A DNA stretch of 44,692 nucleotides, taken from the NCBI RefSeq assembly GCF_002104795.1, contig NZ_NCXO01000036.1:1-44692 (forward strand), read 5' to 3'. The notes below the pieces were generated by a model that was not told where the DNA came from, made no database searches, and was given only the letters and a program-made list of their open reading frames with translations. A program made the translations under genes and the position numbers. Shown here piece after piece: positions 35,242 through 42,521 of this stretch (its first letter is position 1; every line of letters starts with the position of its first letter). Source of the DNA: Mycolicibacillus koreensis (GTDB taxonomy: Bacteria; Actinomycetota; Actinomycetes; Mycobacteriales; Mycobacteriaceae).

Positions 35242-36458
35242 AGGAACGTCTGTCCTTCCCCCCGGTAGGTGGGCACCTCCTCGACGATCCGGTCACCGCG
35301 AACCAGATACAACCGGTCGAACCGCTCGCACAGTTCGCCGGCCTTGGCGTGCCGGAAATACACCCGGTCACCGATGCGCAATGTCCGGGCGGGCGGGCCG
35401 TGCAGGGGCGTCTGCACCTCCCCGGCGCCTTCCATCGGGTCCAGGCGCAGCCCGGCGGGCAGATACGGCGACGGCATCCGGTCGGTGCCGCCGACCCCGC
35501 TGGCCAGATACCCGCCGCCGAGGGCGGTCACCGTGGCGGGGCCGAACCGGCGGGTGATCGGCAGCGCGAACATCGCCGCGGGCGCCAAGGTGAACGCGGT
35601 GTAGGAGTCGAACAGGGTGGGCGCGAAAAACCCCGACCCGGCGGTGGCCTCGGTGATCGCCGGTTCGGCGGCCACCAGGTGCAGGTCCCCGGTGCCGCCG
35701 GCGTTGACGATGCTGATGTCGGCGACCTCACGCACCCGGGCGACGGCCTCGGCGCGCCGATCCCGCAATTCGGCGAACGAGCGTCGCTGCATCCACCGCA
35801 CCGCCCGATTGTGCAGGGGCTTGCCGTCGACGTCGTCACCGACACCGGCGATGTGGCCCTCGTAGCACATCATCGCCACCAGTCGCAGGGTCGGCCGCTG
35901 GACGACCTGTTCGGCGAACGCGCGTGCCTGCGCGGGGCTGCGCAGCGGAGAACGTTTGGGGCCGATCGCCAGCCCGGCGCGGCGGTAGCCGGCGTCGAGA
36001 TCCAGGCAGACCCGGACGGGGGCGCTGGTCGCGGCGGTGATGAGGTCGAGATGCTCGATGCTGTCGACCATGACGATCGGGGCGGTCTGCGGCGCGGCGG
36101 CGGTCAGTTCACCGAGGGCGGCCAGCGCGGCACGGTCGGTGGTGGGGTAGGCGAGCAGCAGGTTGGTGAAGCCGTGCCCGGCCAGCCACACCGTCTCGGC
36201 GGCGGTGAACGTCAACAGCCCGTCGAAGCGGAGGTCGGCGTCGAGAATTGCCCGCTGCAGCGACCGGCAGCGCAGCGACTTGGAGGCCACCCGGATCGGT
36301 TTGTCGCCGGCCAGGGTGAGCAACCGGTCGGCGTTGGCCCACAGGGCGTCGAGGTCGACGAACGCGAACGGCACGTCGAAACCGGCGAACGCGCTGTGGT
36401 AGCGGCGCAGTCGGGCGTCGGGAGTCAACCCGGAGGGGGGACCGCTGACCGCGTGCAC
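35238..36458 (-). CDS. Alanine racemase-fold PLP enzyme (amino acid deaminase/aldolase family)
   Basis: The 406-residue protein has an alanine-racemase N-terminal barrel with PLP lysine in IRVASKSLRC (near residue 57) and CLDLDAGYRRAGL. The C-terminal domain with FRHAKAGELCERF is of the D-serine dehydratase / D-threonine aldolase type, with His and Cys placed to bind a metal. The substrate is not known. GTG 36458 is preceded by TAGGGT six bases upstream, suggesting a leaderless transcript. Overlap with the lactone dehydrogenase by 4 bases makes a two-gene operon; in M. tuberculosis a similar gene (Rv1769) lies near Rv1771. Confidence 0.85.
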   Translation of the reverse strand: MHAVSGPPSGLTPDARLRRYHSAFAGFDVPFAFVDLDALWANADRLLTLAGDKPIRVASKSLRCRSLQRAILDADLRFDGLLTFTAAETVWLAGHGFTNLLLAYPTTDRAALAALGELTAAAPQTAPIVMVDSIEHLDLITAATSAPVRVCLDLDAGYRRAGLAIGPKRSPLRSPAQARAFAEQVVQRPTLRLVAMMCYEGHIAGVGDDVDGKPLHNRAVRWMQRRSFAELRDRRAEAVARVREVADISIVNAGGTGDLHLVAAEPAITEATAGSGFFAPTLFDSYTAFTLAPAAMFALPITRRFGPATVTALGGGYLASGVGGTDRMPSPYLPAGLRLDPMEGAGEVQTPLHGPPARTLRIGDRVYFRHAKAGELCERFDRLYLVRGDRIVEEVPTYRGEGQTFL

Positions 36459-36464
36459 GACGTC

Positions 36465-36470
36465 ACCCTA
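36465..36470 (-). promoter_or_regulatory. -10 box (TAGGGT) for a leaderless transcript of the PLP enzyme-lactone dehydrogenase pair
   Basis: On the minus strand TAGGGT, GACGTC, then GTG (36456-36458). It lies 27 bases from the dnaE2 -35 element on the other strand, so the two promoters are divergent and close. Confidence 0.5.
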
Positions 36471-36497
36471 CTGAATCCGCGCGGACCGCCGGGTCGA

Positions 36498-36525
36498 TTT
36501 ACATCGAACTGATGTTCGATATCCT
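36498..36525 (+). promoter_or_regulatory. dnaE2 promoter with a perfect LexA (SOS) box in its spacer
   Basis: TTTACA (36498-36503) and TATCCT (36520-36525) flank a 16-base spacer that is exactly the SOS box TCGAACTGATGTTCGA (36504-36519), a full match to TCGAAC-N4-GTTCGA. The -10 box is 6 bases before GTG 36532, so the mRNA should be leaderless. Confidence 0.92.
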
Positions 36526-36531
36526 GGTTGG

Positions 36532-39500
36532 GTGCGTTGGAACAACGGCCCCCCGAGCTGGGCGGAGATGGAGCGGGTGCTCGACGGCCGGCCGGCGCCT
36601 GTCGCCGCGGCCCCGCCCGCGCCGGTGCGCCCGGCCCCGGCGCGTACCCGCTCGGCGGTCGATTACGCCGAGTTGCATGCGCACTCGGCGTTCAGCTTCC
36701 TCGACGGGGCCAGCACGCCCGAGGAGATGGTGGCCGAGGCGGTGCGGCTGGACCTGCGTGCGCTGGCCCTGACCGACCACAACGGCCTGTACGGGGTGGT
36801 GCGGTTCGCCGAGGCGGCCGCCGAGTCCGCCGCTGCCGGCCAGGAGATCGCCACCGTGTTCGGCGCCGAACTGTCGTTGGGGACGGTGGCACGCACCGCA
36901 GAGCCCGACCCTCCCGGCCCGCACCTGCTGGTGTTGGCCCGCGGCCCGGAGGGATACCGCCGACTGTCGCGACAGCTCGGTGCGGCGCATCTGGCCGGTG
37001 GGCAGAAGGGCCGGCCCCGGTTCGAGCTCGACACGCTCACCGAGGCCGCCGGCGGACACTGGCAGATCCTGACCGGGTGCCGCAAGGGGCATCTGCGCCA
37101 CGCGCTGGAGACCGGGGGGCCGGAGGCCGCGACAGCGGCGCTGGCTGATCTGGTCGACCGGTTCGGCGCCGAGCGGGTCAGCGTCGAGCTGACCTGTCAC
37201 GGCCAGCCTGGCGACGACGAACGCAACGCCGCGCTGGCGGCGTTGGCGCCGCGCTTCGGGGTCGGTCTGGTGGCGACGACCGGGGCGCATTTCGCCGGAC
37301 CGGACCGGGCCCGGCTGGCCATGGCCCTGGGAGCCATCCGGGCCCGGCAGTCGCTGGATGCGGCCGCCGGATGGGCGGCCCCGATGGGCGGGGCGCATCT
37401 GCGTTCCGGTGAGGAGATGGCCCGGCTGTTCCACTGGTGTCCCGAAGCGGTACGCGGCGCAGCCGAACTCGGCGCCCAGTGCGCCTTCTCGCTGCGGCTC
37501 ATCGCTCCGCGGCTTCCACCGTTCGCCGTTCCGTCCGGATACACCGAGGACAGTTGGTTGCGTGAGTTGACCCTGGCCGGCGCCCGGGAACGGTATGGGC
37601 CGCCGCGTCCCGGCGGGCGGACCGGTGCAGCGTATGCGCAACTGGACCGGGAACTCGCCGTCATCGCCGAGCTGGGCTTCCCGGGGTATTTCCTGGTGGT
37701 GCACGACATCACCCAGTTCTGCCGGCGAAACGACATCCTGTGCCAGGGCCGGGGATCGGCGGCCAACTCGGCGGTCTGCTACGCGTTGGGCATCACCGCC
37801 GTCGACCCGGTGGCCAATGAGCTGCTCTTCGAACGGTTCTTGTCGCCGGTCCGCGACGGGCCCCCCGACATCGACATCGACATCGAATCGGATCGGCGCG
37901 AAGAGGTCATCCAATACGTCTACGACCGGTACGGGCGTACCCATGCCGCCCAAGTCGCCAACGTCATCACCTACCGGGGGCGCAGCGCGGTGCGCGACAG
38001 CGCCCGTGCCCTGGGGTTCTCCCCGGGGCAGCAGGACGCCTGGAGCAAACAGATCGGCCGCTGGGGCGGGCTGCGTCACGACGACCCGACCGTTGCGGGG
38101 ATCCCCGCAACGGTCGTCGAGTTGGCCACCCAGATCGCTGGGCTGCCCAGACATCTGGGAATCCACTCCGGCGGCATGGTGATCTGTGATCGCCCCATCG
38201 CCGATGTCTGCCCGGTGGAGTGGGCGCGTATGCCCGGGCGCACCGTGCTGCAGTGGGACAAGGACGACTGCGCGGCGATCGGTCTGGTCAAGTTCGACCT
38301 GCTCGGCCTGGGCATGCTGTCGGCGCTGCACTACGCCAAGGATCTGGTCGCCGAACACAAGGGCATCGACGTGGATTTCGCCCGGATCGACCTGTCCGAG
38401 CCGGCGGTCTACGCCATGCTGGCCCGCGCCGACAGTGTCGGGGTGTTCCAGGTGGAATCCCGCGCCCAGATGGCCACCTTGCCGCGGCTGCGGCCCCGGG
38501 TCTTCTACGACCTGGTGGTGCAGGTGGCGTTGATCCGCCCCGGCCCCATCCAGGGCGGCTCGGTGCATCCCTACATCCGTCGCCGCAACGGCCTGGACCC
38601 GATCACCTACGATCACCCGTCGATGCGCTCGGCGCTGCGGAAAACCCTGGGGGTTCCGCTGTTTCAGGAGCAGCTGATGCAACTGGCCGTCGACTGCGCG
38701 GGGTTCAGCGCCGCCGAGGCCGACCAGCTGCGCCGGGCGATGGGGTCGAAACGCTCCACCGAGAAGATGCGCCGGCTGCGCACCCGGTTCTACACCGGCA
38801 TGCGTGAGCGGCACGGTATCACCGGGGCGGTGGCCGACCGGATCTACGAGAAGATGGAGGCCTTCGCCAACTACGGCTTTCCGGAGAGTCACGCACTGTC
38901 GTTCGCGTCGCTGGTGTTCTATTCGGCGTGGTTCAAGCTGCACCATCCGGCGGCGTTCTGCGCTGCGCTGCTGCGTGCCCAGCCGATGGGGTTCTACTCG
39001 CCGCAGTCGCTGGTGGCCGATGCGCGCCGTCACGGTGTGGTGGTGCATCGGGCCTGTGTGAACACCAGCGGATGCCATGCCGACTGCGAAGACGGCGGTA
39101 GTGCGGTGCGGCTCGGGTTGGGGACGATCCGCCACATCGGGGAGCAGGTGGCCGAACGGCTGGTGGCCGACCGCCGGGCAAAAGGACCGTTTCGTTCCCT
39201 GGCCGACCTGACCTACCGGGTGCAGCTCTCCGCGGTGCAGGCGGAGTCGCTGGCCACGTCGGGGGCGCTGGAGTGTTTCGGGATCACCCGTCGCGAGGCG
39301 CTGTGGGTGGCCGGGGCGGCGGCCACCCAGCGGCCGGATCGACTGCCCGGGGTGGGGTTGCCGACGGACGGTCCGGCGCTGCCGGACATGAGCGCCATCG
39401 AGTTGGCGGCCGCCGACGTGTGGGCCACCGGGGTGTCCCCGGACAGTTTCCCGACCCAGTTCCTGCGCGCCGACCTCGACGCCCTCGGGGTGGTGCCCGC

Positions 39501-39801
39501 GGCGCGGCTGCCGGAGATCGACGACGGCACGCGGGTGCTGGTGGCCGGGGCGGTGACGCATCGGCAACGGCCCGCCACCGCGCAGGGAGTGACGTTTGTC
39601 AACCTGGAGGACGAGACCGGGATGGTCAACGTGCTGTGCACCCCGGGGGTGTGGCGTCGCTACCACCGGGTGGCGACGACGGCGTCGGCGCTGCTGATCC
39701 GTGGAAAGGTGCAAAACGCCAGCGGAGCGGTGACGGTGCTCGCCGACAAGCTCGGTCTGATCCCGCTGGGGGTGGCCGCCACATCCCGGGATTTCCGGTG
39801 A
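36532..39801 (+). CDS. dnaE2: Error-prone DNA polymerase DnaE2
   Basis: This 1089-residue C-family polymerase does damage-induced translesion synthesis with ImuA' and ImuB. The N-terminal PHP domain (ELHAHSAFSFLDGAS near 45) is followed by the palm with catalytic acids in PPDIDIDIE, the HLGIHSGGMV and FQVESRAQMATLPRL fingers regions, and a C-terminal OB fold near 1000 (VLVAGAVTHRQRP). No tau-binding tail like that of DnaE1 is seen. GTG 36532 has no ribosome-binding site, which fits the leaderless promoter. It matches Rv3370c. A 111-base gap follows. Confidence 0.96.
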   Translation: MRWNNGPPSWAEMERVLDGRPAPVAAAPPAPVRPAPARTRSAVDYAELHAHSAFSFLDGASTPEEMVAEAVRLDLRALALTDHNGLYGVVRFAEAAAESAAAGQEIATVFGAELSLGTVARTAEPDPPGPHLLVLARGPEGYRRLSRQLGAAHLAGGQKGRPRFELDTLTEAAGGHWQILTGCRKGHLRHALETGGPEAATAALADLVDRFGAERVSVELTCHGQPGDDERNAALAALAPRFGVGLVATTGAHFAGPDRARLAMALGAIRARQSLDAAAGWAAPMGGAHLRSGEEMARLFHWCPEAVRGAAELGAQCAFSLRLIAPRLPPFAVPSGYTEDSWLRELTLAGARERYGPPRPGGRTGAAYAQLDRELAVIAELGFPGYFLVVHDITQFCRRNDILCQGRGSAANSAVCYALGITAVDPVANELLFERFLSPVRDGPPDIDIDIESDRREEVIQYVYDRYGRTHAAQVANVITYRGRSAVRDSARALGFSPGQQDAWSKQIGRWGGLRHDDPTVAGIPATVVELATQIAGLPRHLGIHSGGMVICDRPIADVCPVEWARMPGRTVLQWDKDDCAAIGLVKFDLLGLGMLSALHYAKDLVAEHKGIDVDFARIDLSEPAVYAMLARADSVGVFQVESRAQMATLPRLRPRVFYDLVVQVALIRPGPIQGGSVHPYIRRRNGLDPITYDHPSMRSALRKTLGVPLFQEQLMQLAVDCAGFSAAEADQLRRAMGSKRSTEKMRRLRTRFYTGMRERHGITGAVADRIYEKMEAFANYGFPESHALSFASLVFYSAWFKLHHPAAFCAALLRAQPMGFYSPQSLVADARRHGVVVHRACVNTSGCHADCEDGGSAVRLGLGTIRHIGEQVAERLVADRRAKGPFRSLADLTYRVQLSAVQAESLATSGALECFGITRREALWVAGAAATQRPDRLPGVGLPTDGPALPDMSAIELAAADVWATGVSPDSFPTQFLRADLDALGVVPAARLPEIDDGTRVLVAGAVTHRQRPATAQGVTFVNLEDETGMVNVLCTPGVWRRYHRVATTASALLIRGKVQNASGAVTVLADKLGLIPLGVAATSRDFR

Positions 39802-39912
39802 AATCCGTGATCCGGCGGCCTGATATCGGTACCTTCGATCAACGTGTGTGCGCTGCGCCGGACGGCAACAGCGACCGCCGAAGAACTACCGACGAGGAAG
39901 TGAGGACATCCG

Positions 39913-40461
39913 GTGATGATGCGAGCAGTGGTTGCCGCGATCGGGATCGGCATCGCCCCCTGGCTGATCGCCGGCTGCGGCGGCGACGAACCCGAGGCGC
40001 CGCGGTCCAGCCAGCATCTCCAACAGGATCGCGAGTCCGCCGAACCCGGTGAGTCGCCGAGCCCCGCCAATCCCGGCCCGGGCAATCCCACACCGGGCAA
40101 TCCCGCACCGGGCGAGGGGTATTGGGACGACAACGGTCAGCCCGTCAACGGCGGCCCGCCCGGGGCCGACGGCTCCACCCAGAACAACCTCACCAAGAAG
40201 TACTGCGCCCAGAACGAGGACCCGGCCTGCCCGGCCGGCAGTTTCGTGGGCCCCAACGCGATTCTCGACCCGGCCGGCGGCAACGAGTACGTGCCGTGCG
40301 AGGGCACGATCTGCACCAACCCCAACCACGGGGCGGGCCAGGACCCCGAGAACGCCGACAGCCCGGATAACACCGACCCGGAATCGCCGGACCCCGACTG
40401 TGAGGGCACGGTCTGCACCAACCCCAACCACGGGGGCGGCGACGACTACGACGAGCCCTGA
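39913..40461 (+). CDS. Small cysteine-repeat lipoprotein of unknown function
   Basis: The 182-residue protein (GTG 39913; ATG 39916 or 39919 also fit behind GAGG at 39902-39905) has a short signal with lipobox LIAGC, so it is likely a lipoprotein. After it comes a Pro/Gly/Asn-rich linker with NPGPGNPTPGNPAPGE, then a cysteine-containing region. The segment CEGTICTNPNHGAG is repeated as CEGTVCTNPNHGGG about 45 residues later, and an earlier pair YCAQNEDPAC resembles it. The cysteines are paired as if for disulfides. I do not recognise the family. Confidence 0.8.
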   Translation: MMMRAVVAAIGIGIAPWLIAGCGGDEPEAPRSSQHLQQDRESAEPGESPSPANPGPGNPTPGNPAPGEGYWDDNGQPVNGGPPGADGSTQNNLTKKYCAQNEDPACPAGSFVGPNAILDPAGGNEYVPCEGTICTNPNHGAGQDPENADSPDNTDPESPDPDCEGTVCTNPNHGGGDDYDEP

Positions 40462-40557
40462 ACCGGGTCCTGCGACGACGAGCTTTGTGCACTCACGGCG
40501 TAGGTGTGTGCACTGGCGGCGGCGACACGCCGAGGGCCTTCGCCGCCACGGCACAAA

Positions 40558-40636
40558 GGTATCGCCGGGTATCGCGGGGCATCGCAGGTATCGCGGGATA
40601 CCGCCGGGCATCGCCGGGTATCCAACGGGTATCGCG
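40558..40636. repeat. Degenerate 10-bp tandem repeat GGTATCGCCG
   Basis: About eight units of 9-10 bases (GGTATCGCCG, GGTATCGCGG, GGCATCGCA and so on) run from 40558 to 40636 in the 208-base gap before the nitroreductase gene. None of the frames across it looks coding. The rest of the gap has a repeated TGTGCACT (near 40488 and 40508). Confidence 0.8.
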
Positions 40637-40657
40637 ATTGCCCAGTGCTTGCGACGG

Positions 40658-40663
40658 TAGCCT
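40658..40663 (+). promoter_or_regulatory. -10 box (TAGCCT) for a leaderless nitroreductase transcript
   Basis: TAGCCT is followed by 6 bases and ATG 40670. No ribosome-binding site. Confidence 0.5.
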
Positions 40664-40669
40664 GCCGAC

Positions 40670-41317
40670 ATGACCCTCAACCTGACTGTCGACGAAGTCC
40701 TGACCACCACCCGTGCGGTGCGCAAACGGCTCGACCTGGACAAGCCGGTGCCCCGGGAGGTGCTCACCGAATGTCTGGAGTTGGCGCTGCAGGCGCCGAC
40801 CGGGTCCAACGCTCAGGGGTGGCGGTGGATGTTCATCACCGATGCGGGCAAGAAACAGGCGATCGCCGACATCTACCGGGCCAACGCGCTGCCGTATCTC
40901 GATCAGCCCAAACCGCAGTACGACGACGGCGATGTGCGTGGTGAACGCCAGCAGTTCGTCACCGACTCGGCGCGCTACCTCGTGGAGCACATGCACGAGG
41001 CGCCGGTGCTGCTCATTCCCTGTCTGAAAGGGCGGGTGGAACAGGCACCGCTGGGGTTGAGCGCCTCGTTCTGGGCGTCGCTGTTCCCGGCGGTGTGGAG
41101 TTTCTGCCTGGCGCTGCGCTCCCGCGGGTTGGGGTCGTGCTGGACCACACTGCACCTCCTCGGCGACGGCGAGAAGCAAGCCGCCGAGGTGCTCGGCATC
41201 CCGCATGAGGAGTACAGCCAGGGCGGGCTGTTCCCGATCGCCTACACCAAGGGCACCGAGTTCAAACCGGCCAAGAGGCTGCCGGTGGAAGCGGTAACCC
41301 ATTGGGACAGTTGGTGA
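40670..41317 (+). CDS. Nitroreductase family FMN oxidoreductase (Rv3368c-like)
   Basis: The 215-residue flavoprotein has the FMN contact VRKRLDLDKP, then LQAPTGSNAQGWRW at about 40-53 and SRGLGSCWTTLHL at about 143-155, all typical of the NAD(P)H nitroreductase fold. The physiological substrate is unknown. It closely matches Rv3368c as I remember it, and it faces SpoU (16 bases between stops) as in M. tuberculosis. Confidence 0.92.
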   Translation: MTLNLTVDEVLTTTRAVRKRLDLDKPVPREVLTECLELALQAPTGSNAQGWRWMFITDAGKKQAIADIYRANALPYLDQPKPQYDDGDVRGERQQFVTDSARYLVEHMHEAPVLLIPCLKGRVEQAPLGLSASFWASLFPAVWSFCLALRSRGLGSCWTTLHLLGDGEKQAAEVLGIPHEEYSQGGLFPIAYTKGTEFKPAKRLPVEAVTHWDSW

Positions 41318-41333
41318 ACCGCCGCGTATTCCG

Positions 41334-41798
41334 TTAAACGGCGCCGGTGAACCCGTGCTGGCGCCACGCCTCGTAGGCGGCGACGGCAGCAGCGTTGGAC
41401 AGGTTCAACGACCGCCGCCCCGCCAGCATCGGGATGCGCACCCGCTCGGTGATGTGCGGGTCGGCCAGGGTGACCGCATCCAGGCCGGTGGGTTCGGGGC
41501 CGAACAGCAACACGTCACCGGCCCGGTAGTCGATCTCGGTGAACACCGTCGTGGCCGCCGTGGTGAACGCGAAAACCCGCGCCGGACAGACCACCTGCCA
41601 CGCGGCCGGCAACGAGTCGTGCACCGTGACCGACGCCAGATCGTGATAGTCCAAGCCGGCTCGGCGCAGCTTCGGCTCGGACAGATCGAAGCCCAACGGC
41701 CGCACCAGGTGCAGTTCGGCGCCGGTCGCCGCGACCATCCGTATCGCGTTGCCGGTGTTGGGCGCGATCCGAGGCGAGTGGAACATCAGCTTGAACAC
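41334..41798 (-). CDS. SPOUT-family tRNA 2'-O-methyltransferase (TrmL/SpoU-like)
   Basis: The 154-residue knotted methyltransferase probably methylates the ribose of wobble position 34 in tRNA-Leu, as TrmL does. RIAPNTGNAIRMVAATG is the N-terminal motif, LLFGPEPTGLD the SAM region, and RSLNLSNAAAVAAYEAWRQ the knot. Length and sequence fit Rv3366 SpoU. GTG 41798 is the start. The substrate position is inferred from family. Confidence 0.92.
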   Translation of the reverse strand: MFKLMFHSPRIAPNTGNAIRMVAATGAELHLVRPLGFDLSEPKLRRAGLDYHDLASVTVHDSLPAAWQVVCPARVFAFTTAATTVFTEIDYRAGDVLLFGPEPTGLDAVTLADPHITERVRIPMLAGRRSLNLSNAAAVAAYEAWRQHGFTGAV

Positions 41799-41837
41799 AA
41801 CAGATCATCTTCGCAGGGGCACGCCGGGGCGCGGCAG

Positions 41838-41861
41838 CGGCTTGCGACGGCTTGCGATAAT
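41838..41861 (+). promoter_or_regulatory. Tandem 10-mer and -10 box (GATAAT) before the methyltransferase gene
   Basis: CGGCTTGCGA is present twice (41838-41847, 41848-41857). The second copy runs into GATAAT (41856-41861), which is followed by 6 bases and ATG 41868. A leaderless transcript is predicted; the repeat occupies the spacer, where an operator could lie. Confidence 0.5.
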
Positions 41862-41867
41862 GACCCC

Positions 41868-42473
41868 ATGGTCGAACAGAGCCTCTGGATGCAGAAAGTC
41901 GCGGCCGACCCCGGACACTCGCAGTGGTACATCGAGCGGTTCCGCGCCATGGCGCGCGCCGGGGACGACCTCGACGGCGAGGCCAGGATGATCGACGCGA
42001 TGGCCCCGCGCGGGGCACGCATCCTCGATGCCGGCTGCGGACCCGGCCGGGTCGGGGGTCGGCTGGCCGCACTGGGACACCAGGTGGTCGGCGTCGACGT
42101 CGACCCGGAGCTCATCGCCGCGGCCGCGCAGGATCATCGCGGACCGCGGTGGCTGGTCGCCGATCTCGCCGAACTCGACCTGCCGGCGCGCGGCATCAGC
42201 GACCGGTTCGACGTGATCGTGTCCGCCGGCAACGTGATGACGTTCGTGGCCCCGAGCACCCGCGGTCAGGTGCTCGCCCGCCTGCGCGCCCATCTGGACA
42301 CCGACGGGCGGGCCGTCATCGGGTTCGGCGCCGGGCGTGACTACGAGTTCGCGGCGTTCTTCGCCGACGCCGCGGCGGCCGGGTTCACCCCGGACCTGCT
42401 GCTGTCGACCTGGGATCTGCGGCCGTTCAGCGACGACGCCGACTTCCTCGTCGCGGTGCTGCGGCCGGCGTAA
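41868..42473 (+). CDS. Class I SAM-dependent methyltransferase
   Basis: The 201-residue protein has motif I ILDAGCGPGRVGG near residue 50, the acidic VVGVDVDPEL at motif II, LVADLAELDLP and FDVIVSAGNVM at motifs III-IV. The substrate is unknown; the fold is that of small-molecule methyltransferases. ATG 41868 fits the leaderless promoter just upstream; a longer frame from 41355 runs antisense through the SPOUT gene and is rejected. It converges on the ABC gene. Confidence 0.9.
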   Translation: MVEQSLWMQKVAADPGHSQWYIERFRAMARAGDDLDGEARMIDAMAPRGARILDAGCGPGRVGGRLAALGHQVVGVDVDPELIAAAAQDHRGPRWLVADLAELDLPARGISDRFDVIVSAGNVMTFVAPSTRGQVLARLRAHLDTDGRAVIGFGAGRDYEFAAFFADAAAAGFTPDLLLSTWDLRPFSDDADFLVAVLRPA

Positions 42474-42481
42474 CCGCCCAC

Positions 42482-42521
42482 CACCGCCCGCCACCGCTCA
42501 GCACCGCCCGCCACTGCTCAG
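42482..42521. repeat. 20-bp direct repeat across the 3' end of the ABC exporter gene
   Basis: CACCGCCCGCCACCGCTCAG (42482-42501) and CACCGCCCGCCACTGCTCAG (42502-42521) differ at one base. The second copy contains the stop codon of the ABC gene (42518-42520). Confidence 0.85.

Noticed and set aside
36499..39714. 1071-residue open frame on the minus strand opposite dnaE2
   Set aside because: Composition is His/Gly/Arg/Gln-rich low-complexity, typical of antisense reading of GC-rich coding DNA; dnaE2 is certain.
40558..40636. CRISPR array or coding repeat
   Set aside because: No spacers; unit lengths of 9 and 10 break any frame.
41355..41867. N-terminal extension of the methyltransferase
   Set aside because: It reads antisense through the SPOUT gene; a leaderless promoter points to ATG 41868.
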